64,000 bases of DNA from Lepisosteus oculatus. Its lineage: Eukaryota; Chordata; Actinopteri; Semionotiformes; Lepisosteidae. The DNA is taken from positions 5,463,501 through 5,527,500 of the forward strand of contig NC_090711.1 of NCBI RefSeq assembly GCF_040954835.1, in the 5' to 3' direction. A program made the translations under genes and the position numbers. The notes beneath the pieces were generated by a model. It was not told the DNA's origin, made no database searches, and was given only the letters and a program-made list of their open reading frames with translations. Below are positions 36,331 to 48,855 of the stretch, piece by piece; the first letter of the stretch is position 1, and each line of letters opens with the position of its first letter.

Positions 36331-36613
36331 CCTAAACAATATATAAATAGAAGACTATTGTAGTTTTACTTTAATTATTAGCTAATTAGCTCTAAACAGC
36401 AAGAGCCACGACTGTGCTTGTCGTTTTCTAAGTATTCACTTGAAGACAGTCCTGAAGCAAATAAACTTAATATTTCTGACTCCTTTCTCTCATCTCTCAA
36501 ATGATGAAGACCCAATTTTGTCCCACACAATTGTCTTTCACTAAGCTGTTTTCTCATTAATGATACCTGCACTGCTCCAGGTTCAATCACTTGCAGTTAC
36601 TGTTTAGCTTTTC
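36331..36613. other. Unassigned intergenic sequence
   Basis: Nothing recognised. Confidence 0.4.
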
Positions 36614-36858
36614 GATAGCTAGGTATTGTAGTTCAGGTGGGTAGCTGCGTCAGCATGCGTAGGCTGCAAAGGAACAAGTAATAGATTTATTCCATGCTGA
36701 AAAAAAGAAGAAAGAGAACACAACGTTTCGGCCGTGGAGCCTTCTTCAGGTGTGAGCGCTCACACCTGAAGAAGGCTCCACGGCCGAAACGTTGTATTCT
36801 CTTTCTTCTTTTTTTCAGCATGGAATAAACCTATTACTTTTCCTTGATAGCTAGGTAT
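36614..36858. mobile_element. Foldback Penelope-like insertion with 13-bp target-site duplication
   Basis: GATAGCTAGGTAT occurs at 36614-36626 and again at 36846-36858. Between the copies lies an almost perfect inverted repeat centred between 36757 and 36758, arms about 80 bp (roughly 36677-36838) with two mismatches and no spacer. Each arm holds CCTGAAGAAGGC...GGCCGAAACG, a C/T-rich run, and CAGCATGGAATAAA. The left arm continues to the element end seen at 14.96 kb; the right arm stops early. Variable-length duplications and inverted partial copies are known for Penelope-like elements, so that family is favoured. Confidence 0.65.
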
Positions 36859-38049
36859 GCCTTCCAAACTGGATTAACCAAATCAGAAAGAGAGTTAAGG
36901 CTCCACCTGATTCCCAAGACATCTGCTCAAAACTGGAAATAATGAGTGAAAAAACTCACTCATATAAACAACAACACTGAAATCATTACACATATTCCAT
37001 AGAGATAATTTTTCACGTGCAACATATTTTGTTGTAACTGTGCATGTATCATCTCAGTAAGCAAAACAATTTTAAAAAATAAAAGCCATTTATATCCTTT
37101 ACCTACAAGGGTATTATTTTATAGCCATATAATCTCCATAACTACATGACAAACATCACTGGCCTCTTTGTAAATAAGTAATTCAAATGCGCAAAAGTAG
37201 GGAATTAGGAAGAAGATAGAATTCATTATTAGACTTATTAAAGAAAATAAAAAAGTAACAATGCTAAAAAAAAACAATTTTAGTGGGCTTCCTTTGTAGT
37301 TTCCTAATAAAAACCACAATGTAAGGAATCATTCATTTGCCAGAATTCCCCTGGTATGACATGTTTTACTGGATGAATGTGCTGTTCTATGCTCTCTTAG
37401 TACCTGACAGTTTCTCTTCCTGCATCACATTGTGGTCATAGTTGAAGAAATGTCCCAGTAAAAACAATTCTGAGAAAGACTCCCCAGGACAGAGTGTTGG
37501 GAAAGTCAAACACAAAGAGTATCATCACTAGCCGCGGAACATGCTTCCTCTGAAGAGACATACAGTATGAGTTTAAATCACAGGAAAATGGTATCACAAT
37601 TTAAACCGCTCCTTTAAGATCCATTCCTGTTGTTTTTATTTTTTGGACATTCTCACATCATGTGAGTTAAAATAAGGAAGATGGGTGTCTTCCGTGAAAT
37701 GTAACGGTCGACACCCACAGTCTGTGGTTCTTCCCTCATGTTCACTGCATTTTAATAAGATTATGCTCTACATCACCTTTCCCTCTGTTCAAACCTCCGG
37801 ATGAGCATTTTTAGAGAAGGAAAGAACTGTCAGATACTATCTTGAATGAAACCGTGTTCGGATCTGAACGCTATATATTGGTCTGCTTGAACAAACCTCT
37901 AAATTGTACATTCTTTTAATATGTGCCACAGTAGTTACTGTACATACAGTAATCCAGTTTCGTACAGTTTATTGCTGTGTACTGCTTTCAAAATACCTTT
38001 AAAGAAATGGAATATTTAGAATTTTTAAGTTTGTTTTGAAAGCAGTAGC
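36859..38049. other. Unassigned intergenic sequence
   Basis: Nothing recognised. Confidence 0.4.
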
Positions 38050-38215
38050 ACCGGAGGCTGCAGTGTGTAGCAGTAACTTGATTTTGTCTCTCTGAATGGG
38101 AGGGTTAGATTGTATTTTCAGATCCTGCGTGGGGCACTATTGTTGTACCCTTGAGCAAGGTCCTCAGATTTCTTCAGTAAAAAAAAACAACTGTCTAAAT
38201 GAGTATAAATGTAAA
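38050..38215 (+). mobile_element. tRNA-type SINE fragment
   Basis: Shares TGTTGTACCCTTGAGCAAGG, a TTCAGTAAA block and CTAAATGAGTATAAATGTAA with the fuller copy at 47.2 kb. Confidence 0.55.
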
Positions 38216-38657
38216 TCACACACATTAGGAAAAGGTATTTAGATTATATTTTGTAAAGAAGCGTTACAGCGTGTGCTACTTTTTTGGGTTCATCATAAAC
38301 TATATGTTTTCTATTGTGTGCCTAGGGAATCATGCAAACCATATAAGGTAGGACATTCCCAAGGTGGCACAGATGGCTTGGGAAGTTATGCAAGGCCAGG
38401 AGCAGTTCACATTAGCATTTTACCATGTGACAGCTATAGAGTCACTTTGGGTCAGAGGAAATGCTGAAGAAAGAGAAAATTAATGTGATAGCAAAGGAGC
38501 ACCACAAAACTCCTTCTAGCTCGGATGTTCGATTTTTATACTCCCTGGAGTAAAACACCAGGAAAACTGTTGCCAACTGTTGTGAGCTCTCATAAGTGTT
38601 TCACCTTATGTTCAGCGACCTTTATCATGGCTTTTTACCTATTTACTATTCCCTCAC
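38216..38657. other. Unassigned intergenic sequence
   Basis: Nothing recognised. Confidence 0.4.
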
Positions 38658-38878
38658 CTCATCCATCCCTTATCTAACAACTCCATCTGATACAGGGCCA
38701 CAGGAGAGCTGGAGCCAGAGCCTAACCCAGTAAGACACAAGCACACACCAAAAAGTGGCACACCAGGGTAACTTCTTCTAGAAGCCTATGAACCTGCCCA
38801 TAAGTCTTTGGACCATGGGAGGAAACCAGAGCACCCAGGTGAAACTCACTCCAGGAACTGAGCCCAGGACTACTAGAT
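38658..38878 (-). mobile_element. SINE copy (ATGG-tailed family)
   Basis: Reverse-orientation copy: CATCCATCC tail, GGAGAGCTGGAGCC, GGGAGGAAACCAGAG and the B-box-like CTGAGCCCAGG. Confidence 0.6.
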
Positions 38879-41800
38879 TACTATGGGCACTTGAATGAAT
38901 CTGGTGAGTGACCGATGTCCAGGAAAGTCAGTTTTTACCTTAGGAAGAGTGGCGAGTTGTGAAGCAGTGGAGCTGTCCGAGTTCAATGGCAGACATGCCC
39001 CTTCCCTCACAATAAGGAGGTGGGAGTTGGCTGCCTGTCTGACAATGAGAACAGTGATGGGAAGCAGTTTTACAGAGGAGAGAGCCGCCACCTCCCTGAC
39101 CAATGTTCTCACACATAATACAGGATTTGTTCCTGAAATGCCAGCAGCACAAAGCTTTAAGAGCAGGAACAGAGAAACCAAAGGTAAGACTACTTTCCAC
39201 ATTCAGTCAGCTACTAATCCTCACTGTGTTCTGCTTATCGGACATGTCCAGTATGTTGGTCAGGGAGGGATCAGGGTTTTCTTGTCTTAGTAAAGAAGAT
39301 TGTTCTTTTTTTTGCAGCATGTGACTTAATGTAGGAATATTGGTCCTTCATCCAAAATCATTATCGAGGAACTACACCTTTAAATACAGAGCCCTTCCTG
39401 TCTTTTGTTCGGTTTCTTTCATTTTATCCAAATCTCCTGGCTCTATTTCCCATCTACTTTGGTTTAGCAGCTGTTACTAAACTGCACTCTGTTAAGGTGA
39501 TAAAGAACAGTTAATCTAAACAGCACTTAGTGCTTTGGAATTCAGTATGCTATTTTTATAATTGTTTCATTTTTCACATGTATTTTTTGCTACCTTAGCA
39601 ATTGTACTACCATTAAGCTCAGCAGGGATTTAAGCATGCCAAGCAACTTTAAACATTTTGTAGTAATTTTATCTATTCACTTCCTTATGTCACTGTTCAT
39701 ACAAAAAACATCTCAAGGTGCCCGATCTTGTGTCCATTCTAAACTGTCATTTGTTTTTATTATTATTGTACTGGGCTAAATTAAAGTTCTATAACATTAA
39801 CCTAATGCAAGTTTTCATTTTATCAGAGGTTATTTAAAAAATCACTTTTTTGAAAATCTTACTCATTGTTAAATAAGAAAACAAAAAAAAACATGCCTAC
39901 ATTGGCATTGCTCAGGGCTCAGTGCTGCTTCACCCACACACAGTGCAAAGAGATTTTGAAATTACTTTTGAAGATACTGTAAATCATCTTCAAATATACA
40001 GTACTCATGAGCAAATTCATGGCTTAGGTGAAATATTTTGGAAGTAGAATTTTCTAAATGAATGCAATACGCCTTTGTGCTTTTGAAGATGAGTAACATT
40101 TTGTAACAGGGTTTGTATTCCAGGTGAATAAGAAGTTCTTTTCCATTAAATTTCAATACAATATTATGTTTTATTCACCTAGATGACATACGGATGTCTG
40201 TGATATCCAGCTAGGATACCTTGAAATGATTTTAAAGGTTTACCTGATGCTCTATATAAACTATAAAATATTTAGTTAATCAATCTGTTTTGCTGAGGAT
40301 ATTTATTTCCTTTTGAGTGTGCATTTAAAAAGGTAGTGATAAGAACTGATCTTCATTCCTAGTCCCAGAGAGATTGTTTGTCTGCATCTTTTCATTTCAA
40401 TTCAGCTCATAAAGACCTGCTGTAAATAAACTAATTATTGACTTCATTGGACCTACTCAACAACTTCTGACAGTTCTTAAACTGTCAGTGCTATGGGGAG
40501 ACTTAGAAAGCATACATACCACCCAGAATTGGGTACTGGGATTACAAAAGTAGTCCAATCCAGAACTGGGACTGTACGCCCTTGAGAAAAAAACAAATCT
40601 CAGACTGACCATCGATCTTCAGGCAGAAATTGTAGGTTCTAGAACCAGTAGGTTCTATTGTCTGTGCTCTAAACATTATGGTCTACCTCTGTCAATTCAT
40701 AAAAAGAAGGATTGGAATTATACATAGAAATATAGAGTTTTTTAATCTTTCGTATTTTGGCCTACTAGGTTGTAGGACTGATGTTCAGGCCCAGGTACAT
40801 TTGAATGCCTAATACAATGCTTATCAATATAAACAATAAGTCCAGCAATGATTGCATTGACTAGGAAGAGCTGTCATTGGATGAACTAGACCAAGAAAAG
40901 TAATTCAGTAATTCACCGCTCCATTTATTTATCCTTTATTACAATGATTAAAGTAAACTTTTTGTTTGTTTTTTTTTTTCTGGGGGGGAGGGGGTGCGGG
41001 GGAGTGTCATTAAATGACACAGTGTGGTTAAGAATGGCTTGTACTCACTCCAGATCAAAAACTCAACATTTCAAAAAGCTCTCCGGTAATATAGTGCCTG
41101 ATGCGCTACCAACATTTATTCAAAATGTAAAATCATTGTTGGGAAATCAGTTCTTATGCCTTTTTAAATAATGGAAACTGTTCATTATTGTTCTAATTGA
41201 GGCATAATTGAACCAATTAATGATTCTCCATGGAGCTAGTTAAAAGAAAAAATGAGAAAAAGGGAACAGAGACAATAATGACTCCCCCCCCACACTGTCA
41301 TCGGTGGTACCCTTAATCAAGTTAAATTAGGCAGTTACGACCAGGCACCATTTCATAACACTTTGACTACATCAGACGCCACATTCAAGCCTCCATCATC
41401 CACCCAGTAGCACAGTGGAATCCACCAGTATAGAGCTGATATCAGGATAAGCCAGGATCCAGTGATCCAGGGGAATGAACACAGAATCCTTAGCTATTTA
41501 TACCAGGAGACTTAGTAGTTGTGGCCATCAAAAACAAGCCTGAATTTGTAAGCACTGCAACAAGAATGGATAAGAACAGCATACATTTACCGTAAAAGAA
41601 AATGTGTTTAGATATTTATTTTTAATTTAGGCAGATTTGGTTCTCTATAGACAAGAGGTTGAGCCGAGCGGATTTGAAAAAGTGCACTGTGCAATGTGCC
41701 ACCCATACAATATTGTCTGCATGAAGCTTCTTCTGTGTTAATATGACTAATAGCGGCAGTGTAGTCGTTATTATTTCTACTTCCGATGTAGACAAATGCT

Positions 41801-41933
41801 TGCATTAAAATTAAGCAAGTTAACACGAATTCAAATGCAAAGAGACTCAACTTCGACTAATGGTTTAAAAAAACGAACCTAAATTGGGAGTGAGCCACAC
41901 AAAGATTATTTAATTTTCCATTTTAAAATGCCA

Positions 41934-41946
41934 CCACCAGGTGGAG
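41934..41946 (+). promoter_or_regulatory. CTCF-like core followed by a TATA box
   Basis: CCACCAGGTGGAG fits the CTCF core CCASYAGRKGGCR at 12 of 13 positions. A TATAAAG lies about 25 bases downstream (near 41970) and could start a plus-strand transcript near 42000. Both are single-motif calls. Confidence 0.3.
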
Positions 41947-43256
41947 TACATTTAACCCTGTCTGCGCCTGTATAAAGTTGACTTGGGGAGCAAGCAGCAG
42001 TACGTTTTACCTGCAGGGCAAAGCTAAATGTAATGACTGAACAGCTTCGTATCTGACGTCGATTTGCTAGTAGGAACGGACAAAACAGCTTTTTCTCTGT
42101 GTTCTGGTTTTTTTTAATACATTTTATTGGACCAGAACAGACGACAGCCTTTTAATTTTGTGATAAACGTGAAAGTATAAAGCTCAAGGTTTTATATGCT
42201 TTTTATATTTCAGAAACATAACTCTGGCTATTAATCTAAGCTCGTTTGTAATACTTCAACACTTTTGTTTCGTAGGTTAGCAGCCAATCAGCGCAAGAAA
42301 AGTGGAGCGCAGAAACAAGCTACATCTTAGTGCGCGCTGACCTTGGCTGTTTTTTTGCCTACAGCATGGTCAGTATTAGACATCTTACTGAGAATTGAAC
42401 CTTGGTAAATAGTTAATGAAATAAGGCTGACTCAACCTAGCTTATTCTTTAGCCAAAAAAAATCTGTCCACTTGTCGCTCTGTTTAAGATCAATATTATT
42501 TTAGCTTTATTTCCTTCATTAACTTGAACTATTGAACTACAATTGAGTAGCAGGCATTTGCTGCCTTTTCCCCCAAAGCATGGTCACTATTAGGCTTCAT
42601 TACTCTGCCTAATGCTTTTGCCTCTTGCTTCTGTTATCACCAATTATTTTCTTTAATGTAGTAATAAGGTTTATCTTTTGATGTATGATACTGCAGATGA
42701 TTTTTCAAAGCCCCAAAAATCAAGTACACTGTACGAAAGAACAGTTCAAAACATTCTGCTATTGTTTCCTTGTTTTCAAATGAGACGTTATTATTTCAAG
42801 TCTCCGCTGTTGCTCAGTATGTTAGCTCTCAGTAAACCATTAAAAATTTATGTGGAAGAGACAGAAGTTATACTGTTTTATGTTGTTTGATGTTGAACGG
42901 ACGGTGCACGCCTAACGTTTAATTGTTTCAATTGAAGGTTTCTGTTCAATTTATTAAAAAAAAAGGGAAATACGCGTGCTGGTTAGACTCAGGGTGGGTC
43001 TCTACGACCCTAATAATAAATCTGTTACAGAAAGTTGATGGATGAGAAAAGAAAGGCATGTGTTGTTAAATTATAGATCTTTAAGTGAGATTATTTTTAA
43101 TGGATGGGATATAAAGAAGACGTGATCTTGGGAAAGTTCATAACTGTATGTACCAAATTGTGCTTCTTTGAGCTAAATGACATCCTGAGAAATCACATGT
43201 ACTTCTCAACTTGTTGAAACCAGGTGTTCGAGGAGTTTGACTCTTAACTGTGATAA

Positions 43257-43309
43257 TGATGATGATGATGATTAAAATTATTAAGTGTATTATTATTATT
43301 GTTGTTGTT
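43257..43309. repeat. TGA/TTA trinucleotide microsatellites
   Basis: Short (TGA)n and (TTA)n/(TTG)n runs lie close together. Confidence 0.75.
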
Positions 43310-43539
43310 CATAATAATGATGACATTTTTTTTTGAAAACGTTGCCGCTTTTGTCTGTACCAAACGCAGTGTTCAGTTCACAATCAGGCTGTTAGACTTA
43401 TTATGTGCATTCCCAAGGTCTGTATTGTGCTGTCTAGTACAAATAATGACAATACGATATTTCATTAACCTGTCAGTCAGATCAGGGTTGTCAGTGGGTT
43501 GTTCTTGCTACCCAGCATGCTGTTAGAAGTGTGTGTGTC

Positions 43540-43819
43540 CATGTTGCCTCATTTCCTGTGTTTGAGACTCAGTCGAGAGAGAGAAGAGAGAGACAGAGGG
43601 GGAGGCTGGTTCCTGATACCGAGACACGGAAAGGCAGAGGCAGGGGAGGGCGAGAGAAAAGAAAAGAGAGGAAGACAGATAACAGGGGAATTACATACAT
43701 ACAGGCAAACCTACAAACGCAGGGACAAGAAGCAGAGAAATAAAAAATACAGCCTCCCTCATTGTCACACCAAATTGGAGCCAAGCAACGACATATACCC
43801 CAGATCCATGGGTTAACAG
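43540..43819 (+). other. ZBTB46: ZBTB46 untranslated exon 1 (inferred)
   Basis: A purine-rich (GAGAGA-type) stretch ends in a consensus donor ACAG/GTAAGT with GT at 43820-43821. It is the best plus-strand donor between the TPD52L2 promoter and the ZBTB46 coding exon, and ZBTB46 in human also has an untranslated first exon and a long first intron. The 5' edge is a guess. Confidence 0.45.
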
Positions 43820-45575
43820 GTAAGTCTCTCTTGGCTTGTGTAGTGATCCTCCTATTCATCATTAGTTTCGCTTTCTTCTATTGCTTTCAAGTGTTCATTG
43901 AATAATGTTTGGGCAATACAAATCTTAATTCACCTCCTCGTCAATCTGGACACCTTTACTTTTAATTCTGCGCTTCTACAATAGTGCGCATTTAAAAAAA
44001 ACGGTACAGTATAGCCTAATGTATCCTGGTCATAAGTTAAGTGGCAGCATGAGTTTTGAGGACGCTTCGGTTTATACAATAATATATCCTGTATGGAATC
44101 ATAAGATTGTTTTGACAGCTGTTTTGTTGCGCTGTATTCATGACATAGTGAAGAAACTGCCTACCTACTCACAGCCTAGCAAAGAAGTAGAAAGAACAGC
44201 ACATCGCCTATTCTCTTTGCTTTTCTTCCACTTTTCTTAGAAAACATTGCCAAATGCACAAAAATAGGAAATGAATACGATTGCCCGTCTGGAGCTCGAT
44301 TCTTTGGTACAGCTTGAAGGTGTATATATTCCGTTTAACCAGAGATCTGCTTGTCGCTAAGCTGGTGTAGGCAAGGGATTTGAATTGGTCTCACCCGACG
44401 CCCTCGCGTCTCGTCCGAGTTTTCTTTTAAACCCTTAAAATACAGCCTTATAATACAAGATTAAACCCCGTAACGCACTTGTTTGCCTGCTGAAACAGCC
44501 GTTCGCGATCAGGCAAAAGTGTTGGTAGCCGTCGCTTGGGGTTGGTGATATTTAAAATTAAAAAGCTCCAAGACTGGTCAGGGCTTAACCCCCCCTCCCT
44601 CCCTCGTCTAACCTCCAAAAGGGGAATTTCTCCAGCTGGAAATTTCTGCTGCGTCAACACCCTACCCTAGTATACCAGACAAGGGAAGGGGATTTTTTCT
44701 GCTTTTTTTGTTATTATAAGTGTTGTTATATCGCCTCGCATCAAGCGATTCTTCACTCAGCACTTCCAGGGACTTTTAAAGAAGTAGCGTCGGAAGTATT
44801 ACAGGAGGATATTATAACTAAGGCAGATTGTGATTCGAGGCTGTTTTTTTTTGCTTTGGCTTTTTTGGGTTATTATGTAGCTTCTCTGTCCCCTCAAACT
44901 GGTCAGCTCCGTTTGCCTCCATTTTATATTCAGTACAGTATAAATGAAAAGAGGGGAGCAGACCCTCTTATTTCAAATACTGGCAATGCACTCGTCAGAA
45001 AGAACGCAACACGGTCGCGAGTCTGATACTTTAATTGATAGAACTGATGAACTATGTTGCACGTTATGGTCTTAGCATGGTTTTGTATTGACATGTCATG
45101 AAACCTGAATGAAAGAGTAAAACGGTAAGAGAGACTGGTTACCCTGTCCTGAATGTACGTGTTTAGAAAATCAAGGCATTTGTAATGAACTTTCCTTGAA
45201 AGTGTGTTTCTTACAGTTTCTGAAGGATAGAGACCTCTTTAGAGGTTATCCACTAAGTCGACTTCTGGAGAGTAGGGAGATTCTGAAGAATTGTACGTGA
45301 AACAAGATTCGTTGTCAGCCAGAGAATCACATTCATGGCACTAGTGAGCTCTTATTAATAATACATAATTATTAATTAAGAAATGTATAAAAGGCTAGAT
45401 GTCTAAAATTTTTATTTTTTAGACAATTCTTCATCAACCTTTTTTTAAAATATACTGTTTACATTGCCCTTGAGTTGATGATGCTTAAGGTTAACGGGGG
45501 TCAAAAAAAGAACCAACTATGAAATGCATTAAAAGAGAAAACTTTTTAGAGCAGTTTAATTGCAAAAACTTCAGG

Positions 45576-45984
45576 TTAAAGCCTTGTGTCATGGGAATAT
45601 CGCTCATTAGAAAATAAATATTCATTCCAAAATGTGTAGTAGTTTTTTAATACTCCTTTTGCAATTTCTTCAAACTGTTTTACCAGTGTCTGTCCATTTT
45701 GTAAAACCAGTATGTTTAAAGGTTTTCCTTCTCCATCTATGTGGTAAATATTACTATATATTATGCCAGTATTAAATCCTTTTCTTACAGTGGGATAATC
45801 TATATACCTGTATGATGATGTGGAGAAACAAAACAAGTGTGAATAATTTGAGGATGTCCATTTGTTCTCGCCATCATATTTAACTCCATGTGGTATAGAC
45901 ATCATGTGCTGAAATATCTTACTTGTGTGTTGGCTTATGTGCCCTTTAGTCCTCAGCATGATGTCAAAAGATATTTGAATACGG
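45576..45984 (-). CDS. Unrecognised antisense reading frame with terminal-exon features
   Basis: I do not recognise this protein. The minus-strand frame runs about 136 codons from a textbook acceptor (pyrimidine tract then GTGTACAG, AG at 45986-45985) to TAA, and an AATAAA follows about 160 bases later (complement of 45411-45416). Composition is balanced and protein-like, e.g. YSHLFCFSTSSYRYIDYP, VRKGFNTGIIYSN and LVLQNGQTLVKQFEEIAKGV; aromatic residues are plentiful. No signal peptide, membrane segment or known motif is evident. Upstream exons were not found. It could be the last exon of an unknown host gene nested in ZBTB46 intron 1 or a relic of a mobile element. Confidence 0.4.
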
Positions 45985-47194
45985 CTGTACACAGAAACAA
46001 AGCAAAAAGATTAGTTTAGACTTAATAATGATTGGCAATAATAAGATGCATACATATGCAGTCTAGGGACTTCATCTGTCAGGTTTCCTTTTAGGATGTG
46101 GCAGTAGAAAGATAAATCTCCCATTTCTGAAGTCTTTGGTTTTCTCTGAAATGCTGAGAACTTGGGGAAATTTCTTTTAAAACTGAAACTCTGAAGGGGG
46201 GAAAAAAATCTGCTGTGTTGCTTGGTTGTGCTGCGTTTTAAAAAATCACAAATACTCCAGGGCTGCTATCTTATTGCTTCACAATCTTTTCAGACTAGCA
46301 GCCTGATGTTTTGCCTTTTTTGTTGGCAGACTTCTCCACTGTATGTTTCTTAATTTGAGACATTCTCCATTTCCAAGCGATTAGTATGTCCCCATGGCTG
46401 TCTCCATCTGTACCCCTAAGGCAGTTTGTTGTTGTATCAAGCTGGTCTGCAAAGCCTCACAGTTAGACAGGTAATGATCACGTTTGGGCCCACCAAATGA
46501 ACAGGCAGTGGATTTTTGCTAACTTTTATCCTGAAAAGTAGCAGTTAAATGTTCCACTATGTAGCAAACTGTTTTTATCCCACTGGCTTCTATGTGTTCA
46601 GCTTCCTGATCCTTTCCTGAAATGTTCTTGTGGTTGAAATAGATGAAAAGAGAAGGAATTTGATTCTTTTAAAATATCCTAGTCTTTGTTGGCCAAACTG
46701 CAGAGCCTACCCAACTCATGTTGTGATAGGAGGTATCTCCACTGGACAGGAATAATCATGTATTTTGGACTGGAGATGTTATGAAAGCTTAATGGTCTCC
46801 ACACAGATAGTATTACATGGGCTCATGCTTTTTATTTGGAAATTCTGATATGCCAGAAAATCAGTAAGCCTTTACATTGAATGGTATTACTGTGATTATA
46901 TGTTATTGAGAATGAGGAAAAAATGCAAGAATGTACACATGACATAACTTTTAAAGAACTATAGGATTTCTAAACCTTAGCAACATTAAAAGAGAAGGTC
47001 CTATCATTATTCACCATCGTTTTGCAAGGGCATTGTTACTACATGATGTTTTTCTCTGGGTTTTTTGGTAACTGTGCTGTATGCTATTAAAATAAATTGG
47101 ACTGTGTTGTTGTATAAAGTATGTATATCTTGTACAGACTGACACTCAAGGGGTTACCTGCAAAATTAGTCAAAAAAGTGTGTATCTGGTCACA

Positions 47195-47412
47195 GATTGT
47201 GGAGGTGTGCTATGCGTAGTTCTGGACTCGTAACTAGAAGATTGTGAATTCAAATCCCAGATGAGACACTGCTGTTGCACCCTTGAGCAAGGTACTTATC
47301 TCTCAAATTGCTTTAGTTAAATACCCAGCTGTGTAAATGGGTGCAAATGTAAGTTGCTTTGTATGAAGACATCAGCCGATTTAGTTGGTAAATAAGGCTA
47401 CCGTTGCTATTA
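47195..47412 (+). mobile_element. tRNA-type SINE copy
   Basis: B-box-like AATTCAAATCCC, then GCACCCTTGAGCAAGGTACT, TTTAGTTAAATACCCAGCTG and a tail near GTAAGTTGCTTTGTATGAAG. The same family as 38.05 kb. Confidence 0.65.
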
Positions 47413-47947
47413 TGAAGGAGTTTCACATGCAGGTGGACCTTCTGAGCAGGTGTTGTTTTGTTTTGTCAACAGTATAGGAAGAGTTGGGCTTTTACTGTGG
47501 GAAGGGTTTTCAAGAATATCCAATATATTGTTTGGAGAGTCTACTATTCACTGAGGACATGGCAGTAGAAGAAATCCGTTTAAGACCCACTTACATATAC
47601 ATTAGAATTTCCATTTAGAAAGGCAGGATAGGAGCCACAGTAGAGGGTTAAATAGAATTTGTTGGCTAATGTTTATTGAGGGTGGTTGTGGTTGTTAATC
47701 AGAACATTCACACGAAACGAAGGGTTTGGGGGAGGTAGTTGTGGAGGAGGGGGGTGCTGGCTGACACGACTCACTGTATGTGGGTGGAGTTTTTTTTGTG
47801 CAATCATGGTTTAAGTCTGGAGTGCTTTGGTTTAGTTGTGCAGTAACAGGTTGGAAATGTTGGTTAGCTGTTTTAGGAATGCAGACCAGTGTTGGTTTTT
47901 TATTTAGTATCCCTGTTTTTGAATGGAATGTTAAATGGATACTATTT

Positions 47948-47964
47948 AAAAAAAAAAAAAAAAA
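47948..47964. repeat. Poly(A) run of 17
   Basis: Simple homopolymer; may be the tail of an old retroposed copy, but no body was recognised upstream. Confidence 0.7.
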
Positions 47965-48589
47965 CACCTTACTTTTAGGTTAGCATTGTTTCTGTATTGA
48001 ATCCCCAAAAGAGTGAATTAATTAACTTGTACACCTGTCTGGTTACTTTCCTACATCGATTAAATGATGCCTTTTACGTAAGGTAATATTTTAACAATTT
48101 CTTAACTGTTTTTTTATGATTGTTTTTATGTCCTAAATAAGTAATTCTGTAATTTCCCAAACAATTGTTTTAGAAAGAGGCATAAAAGCCAGAAATGAAC
48201 TCTCTTTGTTGAGAGAAAATAATACTATTAGGATATTCTAACATGGTTCAATTACTGATTAAACTCAGCAATATGCTTATAGAAAGAAATGTAATGATTT
48301 GGTAGTCATTTTCTGACTGAATGGAAAGCTTTTTATCTGAAGGACAAACAATGAGTTCTTATAAAATGTAGAAAAATATATCTCATAAGTTCTTATTGCA
48401 CATTCCATTGTCTTTCCAGTAACCTTTTAATGAGATGCTATACTTAACTTTTACTGATAAATTAGCATGTTTTCTAGCAAATGATGGTAGTTAGCGATTT
48501 GGGGAAAAAAGCACTATGTATTATTTCCTTTAATTATCCCCATTTTAAAATAATTACCATAGGTTATTTTATATCTCTGGTTTGATTCT

Positions 48590-48855
48590 GGCCTTGGATG
48601 TTTGTTTGTTTGTATGGAGTTTGCATGTTCTGAACTTGATTGTTTAGGTACACCTGTTTCGAGAGATTCGATTTTCATTGGTTATTCTAAACTGCAACTT
48701 TCTACGTGACCCAGAGTGCCGTCTCATCCAGGGGGAAGAGCTGTTGTGCTGTTTTGTGCTGTTAGTTCCTCCTCACAAGCTGTACTTTAGGATAGATCCT
48801 AGCTTGCTGTGACCCTCACCAGGACATGTGGTTTTCTGATGATGGATGGTTATTT
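48590..48855 (+). mobile_element. Degraded SINE copy (ATGG-tailed family)
   Basis: Contains GGAGTTTGCATGTTCT, CATCCAGGGGG, AGGATAGATCC and an ATGGATGG tail in the family order, strongly diverged. Confidence 0.5.

Larger units (their letters stand above)
38879..43539. other. Intergenic sequence upstream of ZBTB46
   Basis: No coding exon was recognised. Points of note inside it are the CTCF-like site and TATA box near 41.95 kb and TGA/TTA microsatellites near 43.26-43.31 kb. Confidence 0.5.

Noticed and set aside
43569-43862. Open frames in the GAGAGA-rich stretch near 43.6 kb
   Set aside because: They come from the purine-rich composition of the inferred ZBTB46 leader exon and appear in three frames.
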